In this document: positions 30,616 through 41,044 of the stretch, piece by piece
How positions within the stretch are numbered: position 1 is the stretch's first letter
Layout of the letters: every line of letters begins with the position of its first letter
Assembly: GCA_013995675.1 (NCBI GenBank)
Contig: VWRR01000018.1
Coordinates: 1 to 64,000, forward strand
Direction of reading: 5' to 3'
Length of the DNA: 64,000 bases
Origin: Cyanidiococcus yangmingshanensis
Lineage: Eukaryota; Rhodophyta; Bangiophyceae; Cyanidiales; Cyanidiaceae
Position numbers and translations under genes: made by a program
Notes under the pieces: generated by a model
What the model was told of the DNA's origin: nothing
What the model saw: the letters and a program-made list of their open reading frames with translations, nothing else
Databases searched by the model: none

Positions 30616-32210
30616 TGAAGAGTTTCAGGACTTTTTTTCCACTGGTCGCCCCTATGGAGTGTCCTTGGCAAGGCAAGCATTTCATGAAGGTATCCGGAAA
30701 ATTTATGCTCCAGAGGCATCGTAAAAAGAGAATGTGTGTTTTTGGATCGGATATTGGCTGCCTAGGTGAATAGAGCGTGACACGCTTCGCAGTGCGCGTT
30801 CCTTCGACCCAAGAAACCTGAAACGCTCTGAACGGGAGCTCAAACGCGGAAGGTTCCTTGGGTGCTGCGACGTATCCGCTGTACCAAACGGTCAACCCGT
30901 ACTAAGAGCGCAAAGGGAGCAGTCCCGAGACCAACTAGCCCTTTCCGACAAGTCGCAGAATCCGTCGAGCGTCCGCCCCCTGCAGCACATGCGGTCGTCG
31001 AAGCCGAGCGTGTCGTTGGGCACTCTTACCAGACAATAGGTGTCGCCTTCCGGTAGCCGCGTGGCGCACAACGCCCTCCTTGGAGACACGGAAACGCTTC
31101 TTGGCTCCGCTGTGGCTCTTGCCGGGGACGCCAGCAAACCACCGACAAGGTGTCCATGCGGCGGTCAGCTGCTTGTTCTCACGCTGAGAGAGAGTCTGTT
31201 GGACAATGCAGAGCTATCAGGCGGTCTCGAGCTTGTGTAATTCGCCATACGGCGGGAACGTGCGAACCCATGCGCACCATTTGATGTCTACGATTCGTTG
31301 AACAGCAAGCGGCCTTCCTTACAAGACCAATCAAAAAATATGGCTGCATCTATCTTCTGGTCTTTCCGCGAGAGAAGCGAGAAACTTTTAGTTACAGACA
31401 CGTCTCGACATGAAGCTAACCCGAATCGAAGAGCGGCTCTATTTTTAGTACTGGCTCGAAGGTGACAGGGATTTTGTTTCTGAGACGTGCACGAGCTCGT
31501 TGGAGAACCCTTTCGCTCCGGGGCCACCACGAGCCAGTTTGATTCGATGGACGTAACTGAAGTCTGACGATGTCGAAAATACACAAATTGGAAGTGGCAG
31601 TTTGCCCGGGTCACTATGAAAGGCCGAAATAGCTCACAAAGTTCCAAGAAAATCGAGAACAAGTGCCAGAATCTTTCCATACTTCGAACAATTCAGCGTG
31701 GAGGCCTATTTCTTTGCGCCCATCCACAACAGAAATGCTGATTGCGACATCTCAATCTTAATTTCTTCGTTTTCATCACATTTCTCATTTCACCGCACTT
31801 GATTTACAATGTATTCCCAGGCTGTCACAACTCAATTTGTCTCGAAAACGCTGGAGCCACGTCTCCTAGGATGCAAGGATCAAAGTGTTTCGAAATATAG
31901 ACATGAATGCTGCCTCCGAGGAACAGGCGGATCTTTCTCACTGAAACATCGTAACAAAATTGTTTTTGAATCAAGCGCTGCTGAAGTAAACCTATTGACG
32001 TCCAAACAAGAGTGCAACATGCTTCCAACGCTCAACTGATTCGTAGCAGATCGATCCCTTTAGGGGCCAGCCCTTCACATGGTGATCGGAGCGATGTACG
32101 CAACCCATGAATGCCATCAAAGTAACGTATGAAATTGTGGCAAGACTATCTACCAAAATCTGGAAGATACTTCCATGGATTGAAGGCGTACGCAAGAGCA
32201 TCCCCCTACG
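30616..32210. other. Stretch without a supportable gene
   Basis: Intergenic between the convergent methyltransferase (+) and SLY1 (-). The part from about 31680 to 32100 is A+T-rich. Short open frames show no domain. Confidence 0.4.
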
Positions 32211-34528
32211 TCAAGCGGCCTTGGCGCTTCCTGCATCGACATGGCTGCCATTCAGCGGCGAAGGTGGCCTTACAGCCGCCGCAAGCTCCTTCACAAACGT
32301 CTCCGGCGAAAGCATCTCTGTAGTGCCGTAAATAAGCTGTCGCTCTCCGTGTATGTGGGCTGTCAGGTTTTCCCATTCAACAAAGTTGCCACCGCCCACC
32401 ATGAACACGATCGCCTCAGTGAAAGGCAGACTGGGCGGCGATGCAGATCGTTCGGAGCCGCGACCGTCACGAGCCACCAACGGATCCAGCAACAGTGACG
32501 CCAGTGCATCGACTGGCCCCGAAGAGAGCTCGATGTCTCGTGCTGTTACTGGCGCACTCGACGTGCCCTCGACAGATGGATGCTGCATCCATGCGTCTAC
32601 GACTCGGGTAACGATGCTGCTTCGTGACGTGGGTATGAGGCCCTTCACAGTGCTGGCAAGCTGCATGAGGCCCTTGTGGCCATGCTCATAGACACGATTC
32701 ACGAGCGACTCAAACATATCCTTGCCGCCACCAGCTGCCGTTCCCAGACGGGAGATCATGCTCGCACTCCCTTGGCGAGTGGGCGACTGTTCGCCCCTGT
32801 CTCTTGGATGCTCAAGCTGCTGCATAGGCCGCAACGTGGCAGCCCGTTGTCGAATCACGTAATCGATTGCCTCCGTTGGACAGCCACAGGCGTCTAGCAG
32901 ACGCCGGTACTCTTCTAGTTTGGCTTGCGATACGCCCGTGGGTGACAAAAGCAGGTAGATAAGCAGCAGTCGCAGGCAATCGATGCCTCGCTGCTCTGAG
33001 GATGACATGTTTGAAGGCGTGATGCTCTGGTCTCTAGCTGCCTTGGCCTCCAAACGAGATGCACTCCGAATCAGCTTCTCGATAGGTGCCATTGAGACAC
33101 TCGCTGGTTTCGCAAACAAAGAGTCCTCCAACTGGAAGAGCGAGTCAAGCTCGCGGGTCTTGATTCGCTCGAGCAGCGCGGATGCTATATTCGTATGCAT
33201 GTCGAGCTGCCGCTTCCGCCGAGTGAGTCGCGGCAGCTCAGCCACTGCTTCAGCGAGATCGCGTGTGCTCGTGCCCGTCGCCTGCGTGATGGCCTCCAGC
33301 TGCGCCTCATCCATCGTGTCTGTCAGCAGTTGCTGGAAACCGCTGCTCGCCCCCGTACGAACATTGATCTCCTGAATCTGGGCTCGGTACGCAGTCAGGG
33401 CAGATTCGATGTGCTCTGCGACCTGCGGAAACGGAAGTGAGGCGTTCTCGGCCCAGAACGGATCCGACTCGTCGTCGAGGTCGTAACGCGTTCGATCTGA
33501 GCCGGGTTTCTCGAGTGGCAGGCTCACTCGATTCAGCTCGTAGGGTAAGAGCTCGTGAATGAGTACCTCGTAGGTCCATCCGTGGTGAAGCATGATCGCC
33601 AGATCAAGGTTGCGATCCAGCAGGGCAAGCAGTGGCCGCCGCAGCGGTGGCAGACCCGCCTCATGGCGTTCGCGGAACAGCTCTGCCCCGCCTGGTGTGT
33701 GCAAATACTCCCACAGCTTGACACATAGTTGCTGAGCGATCATCTCAGCGGACCATGGCGCAAACAACGGATGTACGGAACGCATCGCAGCGTGACGCAG
33801 ACCGCAAAAAGTGCCTCAACAATCTCTGCAACCGCTGACTGAATCGTCATCTCATTGGCCTGGGTGCCGAAGAGCCGCCGAAACGATCGGCTCGCCACGC
33901 AGGGCATCATCGTGAAGAGATTTCGCTTCAAACAAACATATCCACAGTAGAGGTCAATAACGCGAGTCACTGATTGGATGCGTCCCGCGCGGGCGAGGGC
34001 ATCTGCCAGACGCTCTAACTGCTCTCGTCGAACAGACGAGATGAAACAAATACTACAGCGCGCGTACCGGTCCTCTTTGCAGTCCTGTATCACGATCTGG
34101 ACATTTTGGTCCATTGGCTGGATCACGTAAACAGCCGGTACATCAGGAATGGGCTGTCGCGCGCTCTCCAAGCCCAAGTGTAAAGTGACGCCACACGCTC
34201 GCAGCTCTGGAACCTTCAGTACTGGCGCGAGCAGCTCGCGGGCGTGCTGGTCAATCACGAGTACCTTCCAAAAGTCTTCTGAACTCGCATCGAGCTCCGA
34301 CTCCCTTGTAGGCGAAATAGTGTCGTCCAAGCTCGAGTCAGTGTGCACGGCCCCCGACAGCAGTACGTCTCGGCACTCGTCTGTAGGGGCGTTACCGAGG
34401 TGCGACCTTCCTAGAGCCTCGCGTAAGATCGTCTTTTGTCTATCCCGTAGCGAGAACCACGAATTGGCATAGACTCGGAGGCCTGCAGAAGTCTTTGACT
34501 CGCGTGATGGCTCCACTCGAGGTAGCAT
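32211..34528 (-). CDS. SLY1: SLY1-type Sec1/Munc18 protein, one single-base frame break
   Basis: SLY1 binds the Golgi/ER syntaxin Sed5 and chaperones SNARE assembly in ER-Golgi traffic. Two overlapping frames together make the whole protein, about 772 codons. The N-terminal part (from 34528) shows LRDRQKTILREAL, WKVLVIDQHARELLAPVLKV, LRACGVTLHLGLES, IPDVPAVYVIQP and CVTLRCVPYIRC. The C-terminal part shows RPLLALLDRNLDLAIMLHHG, DLHTNIA-like DMHTNIASALLERIKTRELD and FTEAIVFMVGGGNFVEWENL. All are SLY1 signatures. The frames switch near 33750, where the homology passes from IRCLRHGP to AEMIAQQL with no residues gained or lost, so no intron is involved. One base is missing relative to a continuous frame. 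Longer than yeast or human SLY1, mainly through a low-complexity insert near the C-terminus. Confidence 0.88.
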
Positions 34529-34935
34529 GGAGACCAGGCGTGCAGGTCGCCCGCTTCCTCAAGTCTAGCCCTGCCGAGATCTGAAACTCGTGGCCGCGCC
34601 CCACAGCGAGGCATGAGAGGCGGGACTCGCCCCAAATGAACGGGAGAGCTGATGGTCCATTCTCGGTCGTCAAAGCCTCTGTCCCCAAATAGGTGTTCCA
34701 TACCGCATCCAGCTTTGTTTCATGCACTGGCATGAGCGTCCCTCTGTACAAAACAAAGGCAGGTTGTGCTGGCGATGAACGCTGGCAAGAGGCACCAACT
34801 CGTCCCAGCAGCGCACGCATTCGCCTGTGCAAAGTTCGGATGCGTGTCACTTGGATGCGTGTCGGGCACACACCAAACAAGCGAACGCCGTGAGTCAGTT
34901 TAGAGATGTGTTTCGCTGGAACAGTTTAGTTCGTT
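34529..34935. promoter_or_regulatory. Divergent promoter region, SLY1 / Spo11
   Basis: About 400 bp between the start of SLY1 (-) and Spo11 (+). Overlapping open frames here have no recognisable domain. Promoters for both genes must lie in this stretch; no specific element is claimed. Confidence 0.4.
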
Positions 34936-36312
34936 ATGATTGCGAGCGGTAACGAAAATCTGCTTTGGGGCATCCAGCGCCCCTTTCCAGTCGCTGTGGA
35001 ACACAGTTCAGATGCTTGCTGGCGTCAGCGACAGCTTGAACACGTCGCGCTTCAGATTCTAGACGAACTCGTCTGCTCCGGTTGCACAAGTTCGCACAGG
35101 AAATTGAAGCAGGTACAAGGATGTGAAGCAGCGAGTGTCGAACGACTTTGGAAGCTTGTCGTGCTTCTGGCTCGTGTGCAGAAAAATACTCAACGTGCAT
35201 ACCCGCGGGAGTCTATGTACCTGCGTGAGCTCTTCTATCAGCTCACGCCCGTTTTTGGGAGCCAGAGCGAGATGGCGCGCCATCTAGATCGCCTGCTCAA
35301 TCGGATTCAATGCCCGCGTAGCGACATGGGTATTGTGGCCGAGTCGCGCGGCTGGGTGTACTTTGGTCCCGGATTAGCGCTGCAGAAACGTTTCGAGTGC
35401 ACCTTGCGACAAGTGCAAGCGACCGCGGACGCCACTGATGCACAGCAGCCGGCGCTCTACCGAGGCTTGATACCGATCCCGAACGACGTTGCTCTGGATC
35501 CCTCGCAATATCGACTCGTCAGCGAGCCGAATGATGGCCGCGCCATCACCATGCTCATTGTGGAAAAGTATGGTATCTTTCGGAACCTAATCGATGAGGA
35601 CCTGGTGTCACTTTTGCCGGCGTCCACGGTGCTCATCACGGGCTGTGGTCAGCCGTCGTTCGCAACGCGCGCATTCGTTGCGCATCTGATGCGGCTTCTG
35701 CAACCGAGGCGGCATCGGAACGGGCACGCTTTCGATCCGCGGCCATGGCCCTTTCTTGGAGCGTACATCATCACCGATTACAACCCACATGGGCTATGTA
35801 TAGCACGCCAGTATCGTCAGTGCGTTGATTCGTTCTCGGCGACGGCGACGACCGTTCCGGGTCCTTCGTGCATACCACGCTGGATTGGTCCGCGCGCTCG
35901 CCACCTCCAACAGCTAAGATCGAGCGGCACTAGTGAGGTCCAGAGCATCACTGGATCCGCCGCCGTTCATGCGCATACCCGGCAAAAACCGTTCTCGCAG
36001 CGGGAACTGGCTCTTGCCAGGCATCTTTACATAGATGCGATACGCTGGGGAGATTCAGTGGTCGCCGAAGAGCTCCAGCTAATGATTGGATCACGTCTAT
36101 GGACCGAGCAGCTCACAAAATCCCTGCCCAAGTCGAAAGCATCGCTGAATAGAGCCGAGACCTCGAGCCGTGACGGTTTCGGAGCGTGGGATCTGCAAAG
36201 TCTCATTCTCTGCATGGGACCGGGGACCTTCACGCGCGAGTTCATGCCACGCCTGCTTATGCACTCATGGTACGTTGAATACCAGAAGGCGTATGAGGTC
36301 TCATTCCGCTGA
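34936..36312 (+). CDS. SPO11: Spo11/topoisomerase VI subunit A-like protein
   Basis: Spo11 and its relatives cut DNA through a tyrosine, starting meiotic recombination (Spo11-1/-2) or acting as topoisomerase VI A (plant SPO11-3). The protein has 458 residues from the ATG at 34936. The winged-helix domain holds the catalytic Tyr101 in YLRELFYQ, followed by SQSEMARHLDRLLNRI. The Toprim domain has Glu210 in LIVEKYGIFRNLI and Asp281 in IITDYNPHG. The second metal-binding position of the usual DxD is Asn283 here. GCGQPSFATRAFVAHL matches the family's GxPD-type segment, though the usual Asp is replaced. Length and single-copy domains fit the Spo11 group, but which of the three plant-type paralogues this is cannot be told by eye. 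Confidence 0.85.
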   Translation: MIASGNENLLWGIQRPFPVAVEHSSDACWRQRQLEHVALQILDELVCSGCTSSHRKLKQVQGCEAASVERLWKLVVLLARVQKNTQRAYPRESMYLRELFYQLTPVFGSQSEMARHLDRLLNRIQCPRSDMGIVAESRGWVYFGPGLALQKRFECTLRQVQATADATDAQQPALYRGLIPIPNDVALDPSQYRLVSEPNDGRAITMLIVEKYGIFRNLIDEDLVSLLPASTVLITGCGQPSFATRAFVAHLMRLLQPRRHRNGHAFDPRPWPFLGAYIITDYNPHGLCIARQYRQCVDSFSATATTVPGPSCIPRWIGPRARHLQQLRSSGTSEVQSITGSAAVHAHTRQKPFSQRELALARHLYIDAIRWGDSVVAEELQLMIGSRLWTEQLTKSLPKSKASLNRAETSSRDGFGAWDLQSLILCMGPGTFTREFMPRLLMHSWYVEYQKAYEVSFR

Positions 36313-36354
36313 TAAATTTAAACACTTTGCTGACTTTTCTGCCAGGCCATTCGG

Positions 36355-36670
36355 TCACTTCGAAGGGAGCACGGTCGTTGCCTCGGCAGGTGTCCTCGTC
36401 TCCAACTGTAGAGCGTGGACTGCATCGTCCAATTCTTGCTGTAAGATCTGATAGATTCTTCTATGGCGTTCGCGTAACGAAAGCCCTTCAAAGTGCGAGG
36501 AAACCACTACAACTCGAAAGTGCGTCTCTCCTCGTCGCGGTTTACCAAAATGGCCCTCGTGACGGTGTGAGTCGTCGAATCACTTCCAGTACGGACGGCT
36601 CCAAAGCGCTCCGCAGTTTCTTTTCGATCTGTTCACGCACCGACCCCAAGAGCGCCGAACTCGGTCGCAT
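36355..36670 (-). CDS. BOLA: BolA-family protein, one single-base frame break
   Basis: BolA proteins work with monothiol glutaredoxins in iron-sulfur cluster delivery and iron sensing. Read from the ATG at 36670, the first frame gives MRPSSALLGSVREQIEKKL, then LEPSVLEVI. The next frame continues DDSHRHEGHFG, ETHFRVVVVSSHFEGLSL, RERHRRIYQILQQELD and AVHALQLETRTPAEA, ending at 36355. These are the BolA hallmarks (EVxDxSxxHxGH, FxVxxVSxxFEGxxxxxRHRxxY, HALxxxTxTPxE). The switch is a single extra base near 36577. With it removed the protein is about 104 residues, normal for the family. It is convergent with Spo11, the stops being 43 bp apart. No single open frame covers it, so it is easily missed. 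Confidence 0.85.
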
Positions 36671-37173
36671 GAGTCAGCGTCTGAGGAAACCAGTCTCCGG
36701 GGGTCACACACACAGGTAGCCAGTTCGCCATCACGCCATGCCAGCCAGAGCGTTTTACCACCAGTTGCGCGCATCGGAGAGCGAACGGACTTGCGGAAAT
36801 GCGACTCGCTCCTATGTCCTCAGAAGTGTATCGAACGCTTGGAAGCAAGTATTCTCGCATCAAGCTATCGTTCACGCTGGTTGATGGCACTCTGTGGAAC
36901 TCTCGACATGCTCATTCCGATGGGAGCGCTTTCAAGCTGCCGTGATGGCCTTGGACATACCTTGGATTCGGCGAGGTGTGTACGTTGAGGACTTTGAATT
37001 CATCCTGCATCCGCAGAGTCTGAGTCGAAGTTGCCACTGAAGAGTGATCATTCAAGTGGCGAACGAATGCGACCGACACCGGGTCTGTCTGAGTGCCTGC
37101 GAAGCGATCACCGCTCGATCGTCCAGAATGAATGCGGCGTTCGATACGCATTTCAGCGGCTGCGTTGGCGACT
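36671..37173. other. Divergent region, BolA / CMC1-like
   Basis: About 500 bp between two divergent starts. Nothing recognisable besides promoter space. Confidence 0.35.
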
Positions 37174-37506
37174 ATGGCGACTGGAGCACCAGCGCCTGAC
37201 TCGGAGCTGGACCCAGAGCTGGACCCAGAGCTCACGAACTTGGCCGAGCTCCAGGTAATAGAGCGCATGAGAAAGGCCGCTTTCGCCAAGTGTGAAGAGC
37301 AGGTGCAAGCGTACGTGGCCTGCACTCGAGAACGCACCGTCTCGGTGATATGGGCGTGTCGAAGCTTACTGCATTCGTTGAATGAGTGCGTGAGGCAGTA
37401 TACAGGGGCAGAAGATCATCGGTTACATCGAATTGAGTACGCGAAGGATCATCCTAGTGCAGTGAAATCGTGGAACCGAGCGAGCGAGCCACAGACAAGG
37501 CCGTAG
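37174..37506 (+). CDS. CMC1: CMC1/COX19-like twin-Cys mitochondrial protein
   Basis: CMC1-family proteins are small twin-cysteine proteins of the mitochondrial intermembrane space that assist cytochrome c oxidase copper-site assembly. From the ATG at 37174 the protein has 110 residues; an ATG at 37132 in the same frame would add 14. The central motif is KCEEQVQAYVACTRERTV followed by IWACRSLLHSLNECVRQY, that is, C-x9-C and C-x10-C on two helices. The W-x-C-R in the second helix is typical of the CMC1/CMC2 family. The N-terminus is acidic with a short direct repeat (SELDPELDPEL). Which family member it is remains uncertain. Confidence 0.72.
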   Translation: MATGAPAPDSELDPELDPELTNLAELQVIERMRKAAFAKCEEQVQAYVACTRERTVSVIWACRSLLHSLNECVRQYTGAEDHRLHRIEYAKDHPSAVKSWNRASEPQTRP

Positions 37507-37719
37507 CGGGCGATAGGACTGGAAACTGGGATTGGAGAGACGCTTGGTGACCTCGTCTCAAGTCACCCGTCGTGGCCTCAGAACTGGGAACAGAAAACAT
37601 TGCAACTGCCGTGCTGCACGTCCTTTACCAACTCAGATACAGAAACCGTTCCGCGCCTTGTTTGGAACCCCGCACCCTGCAGCTTGTTCTGGCGATAGGA
37701 GCGACACGGAACCGCCCGC

Positions 37720-39015
37720 TCAACGAATGGCCAACCAGCGGCTGTGATAGCGATACTGCCGCCCGAGACTTTTTCGCCAGCGGGCCCGCATCGCCATCCC
37801 AGAGGCTATACCTGTCCCGATGCTCAGTTTCAGAGCCACAGTGACAAGACGATGCGAAGAGCGGTTGGTTCTTTGCGCGTTGGCCAGATTGGACGCCATG
37901 ATTACGGCAGACTGATGACGTCGTCGCAGAGTGGATTGGCATGCCTGCCGTTTCTTCACTGTTTGTTGGGCGAACGCTTTCTCGGACTTGCCGTGGAGAT
38001 CCATTGGTAACATGCCATGCACCGCTGTCGGGCTCCTGTTCCGGCCGAGATCAGAGCGGATCATCGCTCCACAATGGGATGAGGGATCGTTGGACGAAGA
38101 AATTTTGATTGATGTGCCGGGCTCCGAGCGTTCGAGCCTCTTGTCGTCGAAGCCACTGGAGGGAGCATGGATCCTTTCAACGGATCTACATGGCTCAGAA
38201 TCCGAACCGTTAGAAGGTTTGCTACTGCGAACTGGCTTCGAAGACAGAGAAACATTGGCGGCCTCGTCCAGCTCCAAGGATAACGCTCGGCATTGATGAG
38301 CGCCCTCAATGCGAACAGGATGAAGCGCAGATGAATTCGAGAACGGCTGCTGGCAGATGGTTGCTTGCACTGTGCATTCGGTCGCTGTCGTGCACACTGA
38401 CGTTTGATCGGACCCTTGGACCTGACCCAAACCGCCCTTCGACTCCGCTCCTGCAGATACATACTGAACAGACATGGAAGACTCGGGAGGCGATCCTTTG
38501 CATGAGGCTGCTGCGCTCCGCTCGGCAATCGTCACGCCTGTGTGTGACTCGGATGCACTGCTGGCGTTATTCGGAGTAAATGTCGCCTCCAAGTCGAGCC
38601 GCCGTCTCGCCATCCCCCGAATATGCGGCGTCCCGAGGGCAGTCCGGTCCAGAATCGTGCTCGGTACTGGAACTCCCAGCCTACGAAGCTCCCGAACTGT
38701 CCTCGCTGTTAGCGGCACAGACTCAACGGCGCTGCTATCGTCCGTATGTCTACCCCGAGTCCACTCTGATTCGGTGACTGTTTTCTCTGGCGAAACCCAA
38801 GCATGGACACGCAATGTTCGCTGAGGCGTAAAACACACCTGAGCAGTCTCCAGCGATGCTTGATCCACATCTTTGCGGGGCGCATCAGAGCGGCCACCGC
38901 ATAGCTCAGGCTCCAGCAGCGCAATGCCTTGATTCAATTGAGTTGGGATACCCAGACGATTTGTCTCCGGTACCGATCTGTCTTCACCTCGCCTACTTTG
39001 AGAGCGCGTGATCAT
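37720..39015 (-). CDS. Unknown Ser-rich, probably disordered protein
   Basis: About 431 residues from the ATG at 39015 (MITRSQSRRGEDRS); the frame is open 13 codons more. No family recognised. It is rich in Ser, Arg, Thr and Glu, with several SP/TP-like sites, a stretch PSTILDRTALGTPHIRG that looks motif-like, and a basic, mildly hydrophobic C-terminus. The long uninterrupted frame and protein-like codon pattern make a real gene likely. A nuclear or cytoskeletal regulator would suit the composition, but this is not shown. Confidence 0.45.
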   Translation of the reverse strand: MITRSQSRRGEDRSVPETNRLGIPTQLNQGIALLEPELCGGRSDAPRKDVDQASLETAQVCFTPQRTLRVHAWVSPEKTVTESEWTRGRHTDDSSAVESVPLTARTVRELRRLGVPVPSTILDRTALGTPHIRGMARRRLDLEATFTPNNASSASESHTGVTIAERSAAASCKGSPPESSMSVQYVSAGAESKGGLGQVQGSDQTSVCTTATECTVQATICQQPFSNSSALHPVRIEGAHQCRALSLELDEAANVSLSSKPVRSSKPSNGSDSEPCRSVERIHAPSSGFDDKRLERSEPGTSIKISSSNDPSSHCGAMIRSDLGRNRSPTAVHGMLPMDLHGKSEKAFAQQTVKKRQACQSTLRRRHQSAVIMASNLANAQRTNRSSHRLVTVALKLSIGTGIASGMAMRARWRKSLGRQYRYHSRWLAIR

Positions 39016-39179
39016 TCTGTCTGTATAAAGAGAACGCGAACACAAGAGGCACAACCCACGTCGTCGGCCAGTTCAATACATCTGGGAACGGCCGCCGGAT
39101 TCTCGAACGCGCCACATGCCAATCGTAACGGCCTCGGGCACGTTTCATCGTTTGGGTGCTGTCCTGCTGATGGCGCAAT

Positions 39180-39910
39180 GTCACAGATTATGGGATCATA
39201 AAAAGATCGAACGATTGCAACGCTTTACGTATAGGATGTCTCTAACTACGTATCGATAGAAAGAAAAGCCATGTCACCAACCACGGGATCATAAAAGGAT
39301 GGAACGATTGCAACGCTTTACGTATAGGATGTTTCTAGCTGTGTATCGATAGAAAGAAAAGCCATGTCACCAACCACGGGATCATAAAAGGATGGAACGA
39401 TTGCAACGCTTTACGTATAGGATGTTTCTAGCTGTGTATCGATAGAAAGAAAAGCCATGTCACCAACCACGGGATCATAAAAGGATGGAACGATTGCAAC
39501 GCTTTACGTATAGGATGTTTCTAGCTGTGTATCGATAGAAAGAAAAGCCATGTCACCAACCACGGGATCATAAAAGGATGGAACGATTGCAACGCTTTAC
39601 GTATAGGATGTTTCTAGCTGTGTATCGATAGAAAGAAAAGCCATGTCACCAACCACGGGATCATAAAAGGATGGAACGATTGCAACGCTTTACGTATAGG
39701 ATGTCTCTAACTACGTATCGATAGAAAGAAAAGTCACGTCACCAACCACAGGATCATAAAAGGATGGAACGATTGCAAGGCTTTACGTATAGGATGTTTC
39801 TAGCTGTGTATCGATAGAAAGAAAAGCCATGTCACAGATTATGGAATCATACAGAGGTCGAGCGATTGCAACGCCTCCTACGTATAGGATGTTTCTAGCT
39901 GCGTGGCCGT
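39180..39910. repeat. 93-bp minisatellite, about eight copies
   Basis: The GGGATCATAAAAGGATGGAA block recurs at 39192, 39285, 39378, 39471, 39564, 39657, 39750 and (as GGAATCAT) 39843, exactly 93 bp apart. Each unit also holds CGATTGCAACG, TTTACGTATAGGATGT, TATCGATAGAAAGAAAAG and ATGTCAC. The first and last copies share a CACAGATTATGG variant where the inner copies have CACCAACCACGG. Copies 1 and 6 share CTCTAACTACGTATCG. The array lies in the 1.18-kb space between two divergent start codons (39015 and 40196). Confidence 0.95.
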
Positions 39911-40195
39911 CCCGTCGAACGGGACATGCATGCGCGTTCGCATCAGACGACATTTCCCTCATTCGTACTGGCAGAACTGGCTAGGGAGCTGTCGTTGCGT
40001 AACGATAGTAGCTGAAAACGCAAGACGACCATGGACTACAGTTTCATAGGTTTATGGTAAACTGTGGCTTTGGTGGTTACGAAAGCGCGAGAGCACTTTT
40101 GCCTGCATCGGTCCCTATGAACGAAAGGTGCGTTCCGTTCATCGAGTTGCGAACTGCGAGCGTTCGCCTTCTTTCGAGTACACGGTCGTTCATGC

Positions 40196-41044
40196 ATGTC
40201 TTGGTCAGCTGAATGTGCGTTTTGGCGGCGAATGCTCCAAACATTCGCTGTGGAAGCAGCGGTAAAGAGTGAGCGCCGTCGTTGCTGGTTCTATGACTTT
40301 GGGGACCGGCCCGTTCCGTACGAGCCAGTGCGTCGTTGGCAACTGCAACTGCGCGCAGCTCGAGGGTGTCAGCGCGGCGCTGCTCGCGAGCTGTACTCGC
40401 CGAAACGGTGTCTTCCAGACGTACTTATGTTGTTGACACACGTGCCGGTGTATACGTTGGGGACTGCAGCGAACGCGAAAGACCTTCGTTTCGCGCTTCA
40501 CGAATCGCCGTGTGCAGTGACTCGAACCGAACGGGGAGGCAAAGTGACGTATCACGGACCCGGCCAGGTCACTGGATACGCTATTATGGACCTTTGTAAG
40601 TATCGTCGTGATCTACGCTGGTATGTATCGATGCTTGAGGAGGTGGTGATCCGGAGTCTTGGTGAGTTTGGGATCAGCGGTGAACGACTGGCAGGTCATC
40701 ATGGTGTATGGGTCGGCGGTGCAACGCGCAAGATTGCAACGATTGGTGTGAGCGCTAGTCGCTGGATCACTTGCCATGGATTTGCTTTGAATGTTACGCG
40801 AGATGTGCTAGAACCTTTTCGGCGTATCGTGGCCTGTGGCCTCGACGGAGACACCATGACGTGCATGCACGAGTTGGTCCCGGATCGGCAGACTTGCACT
40901 GTGGAAAAGGTTCGACAAAAGTTGGCGACACATTTTGCTCAGGTATTCGACGTCGTGCTGGAGCCTTACAAGCCGGAACTGAGATCATTATCCGATGCTA
41001 AATGCGCCGACGAAGAGAGACAGCATCCATCTGCGCGACGCTGA
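40196..41044 (+). CDS. LIP2: Octanoyl-[acyl carrier protein]:protein transferase LipB
   Basis: LipB moves octanoate from acyl carrier protein to the lipoyl domains of glycine cleavage H protein and 2-oxoacid dehydrogenases, normally in mitochondria. 282 residues from the ATG at 40196. Key motifs are present: LMLLTHVPVYTLG, the substrate-binding RGGKVTYHGPGQVTGY, the catalytic Lys in GGATRKIATIGV, HGFALNV, and the catalytic Cys in IVACGLDG. The N-terminal 25 or so residues could be a short mitochondrial presequence. Functionally it connects to the glycine decarboxylase gene 5 kb away, though nothing suggests joint control. Confidence 0.93.
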   Translation: MSWSAECAFWRRMLQTFAVEAAVKSERRRCWFYDFGDRPVPYEPVRRWQLQLRAARGCQRGAARELYSPKRCLPDVLMLLTHVPVYTLGTAANAKDLRFALHESPCAVTRTERGGKVTYHGPGQVTGYAIMDLCKYRRDLRWYVSMLEEVVIRSLGEFGISGERLAGHHGVWVGGATRKIATIGVSASRWITCHGFALNVTRDVLEPFRRIVACGLDGDTMTCMHELVPDRQTCTVEKVRQKLATHFAQVFDVVLEPYKPELRSLSDAKCADEERQHPSARR

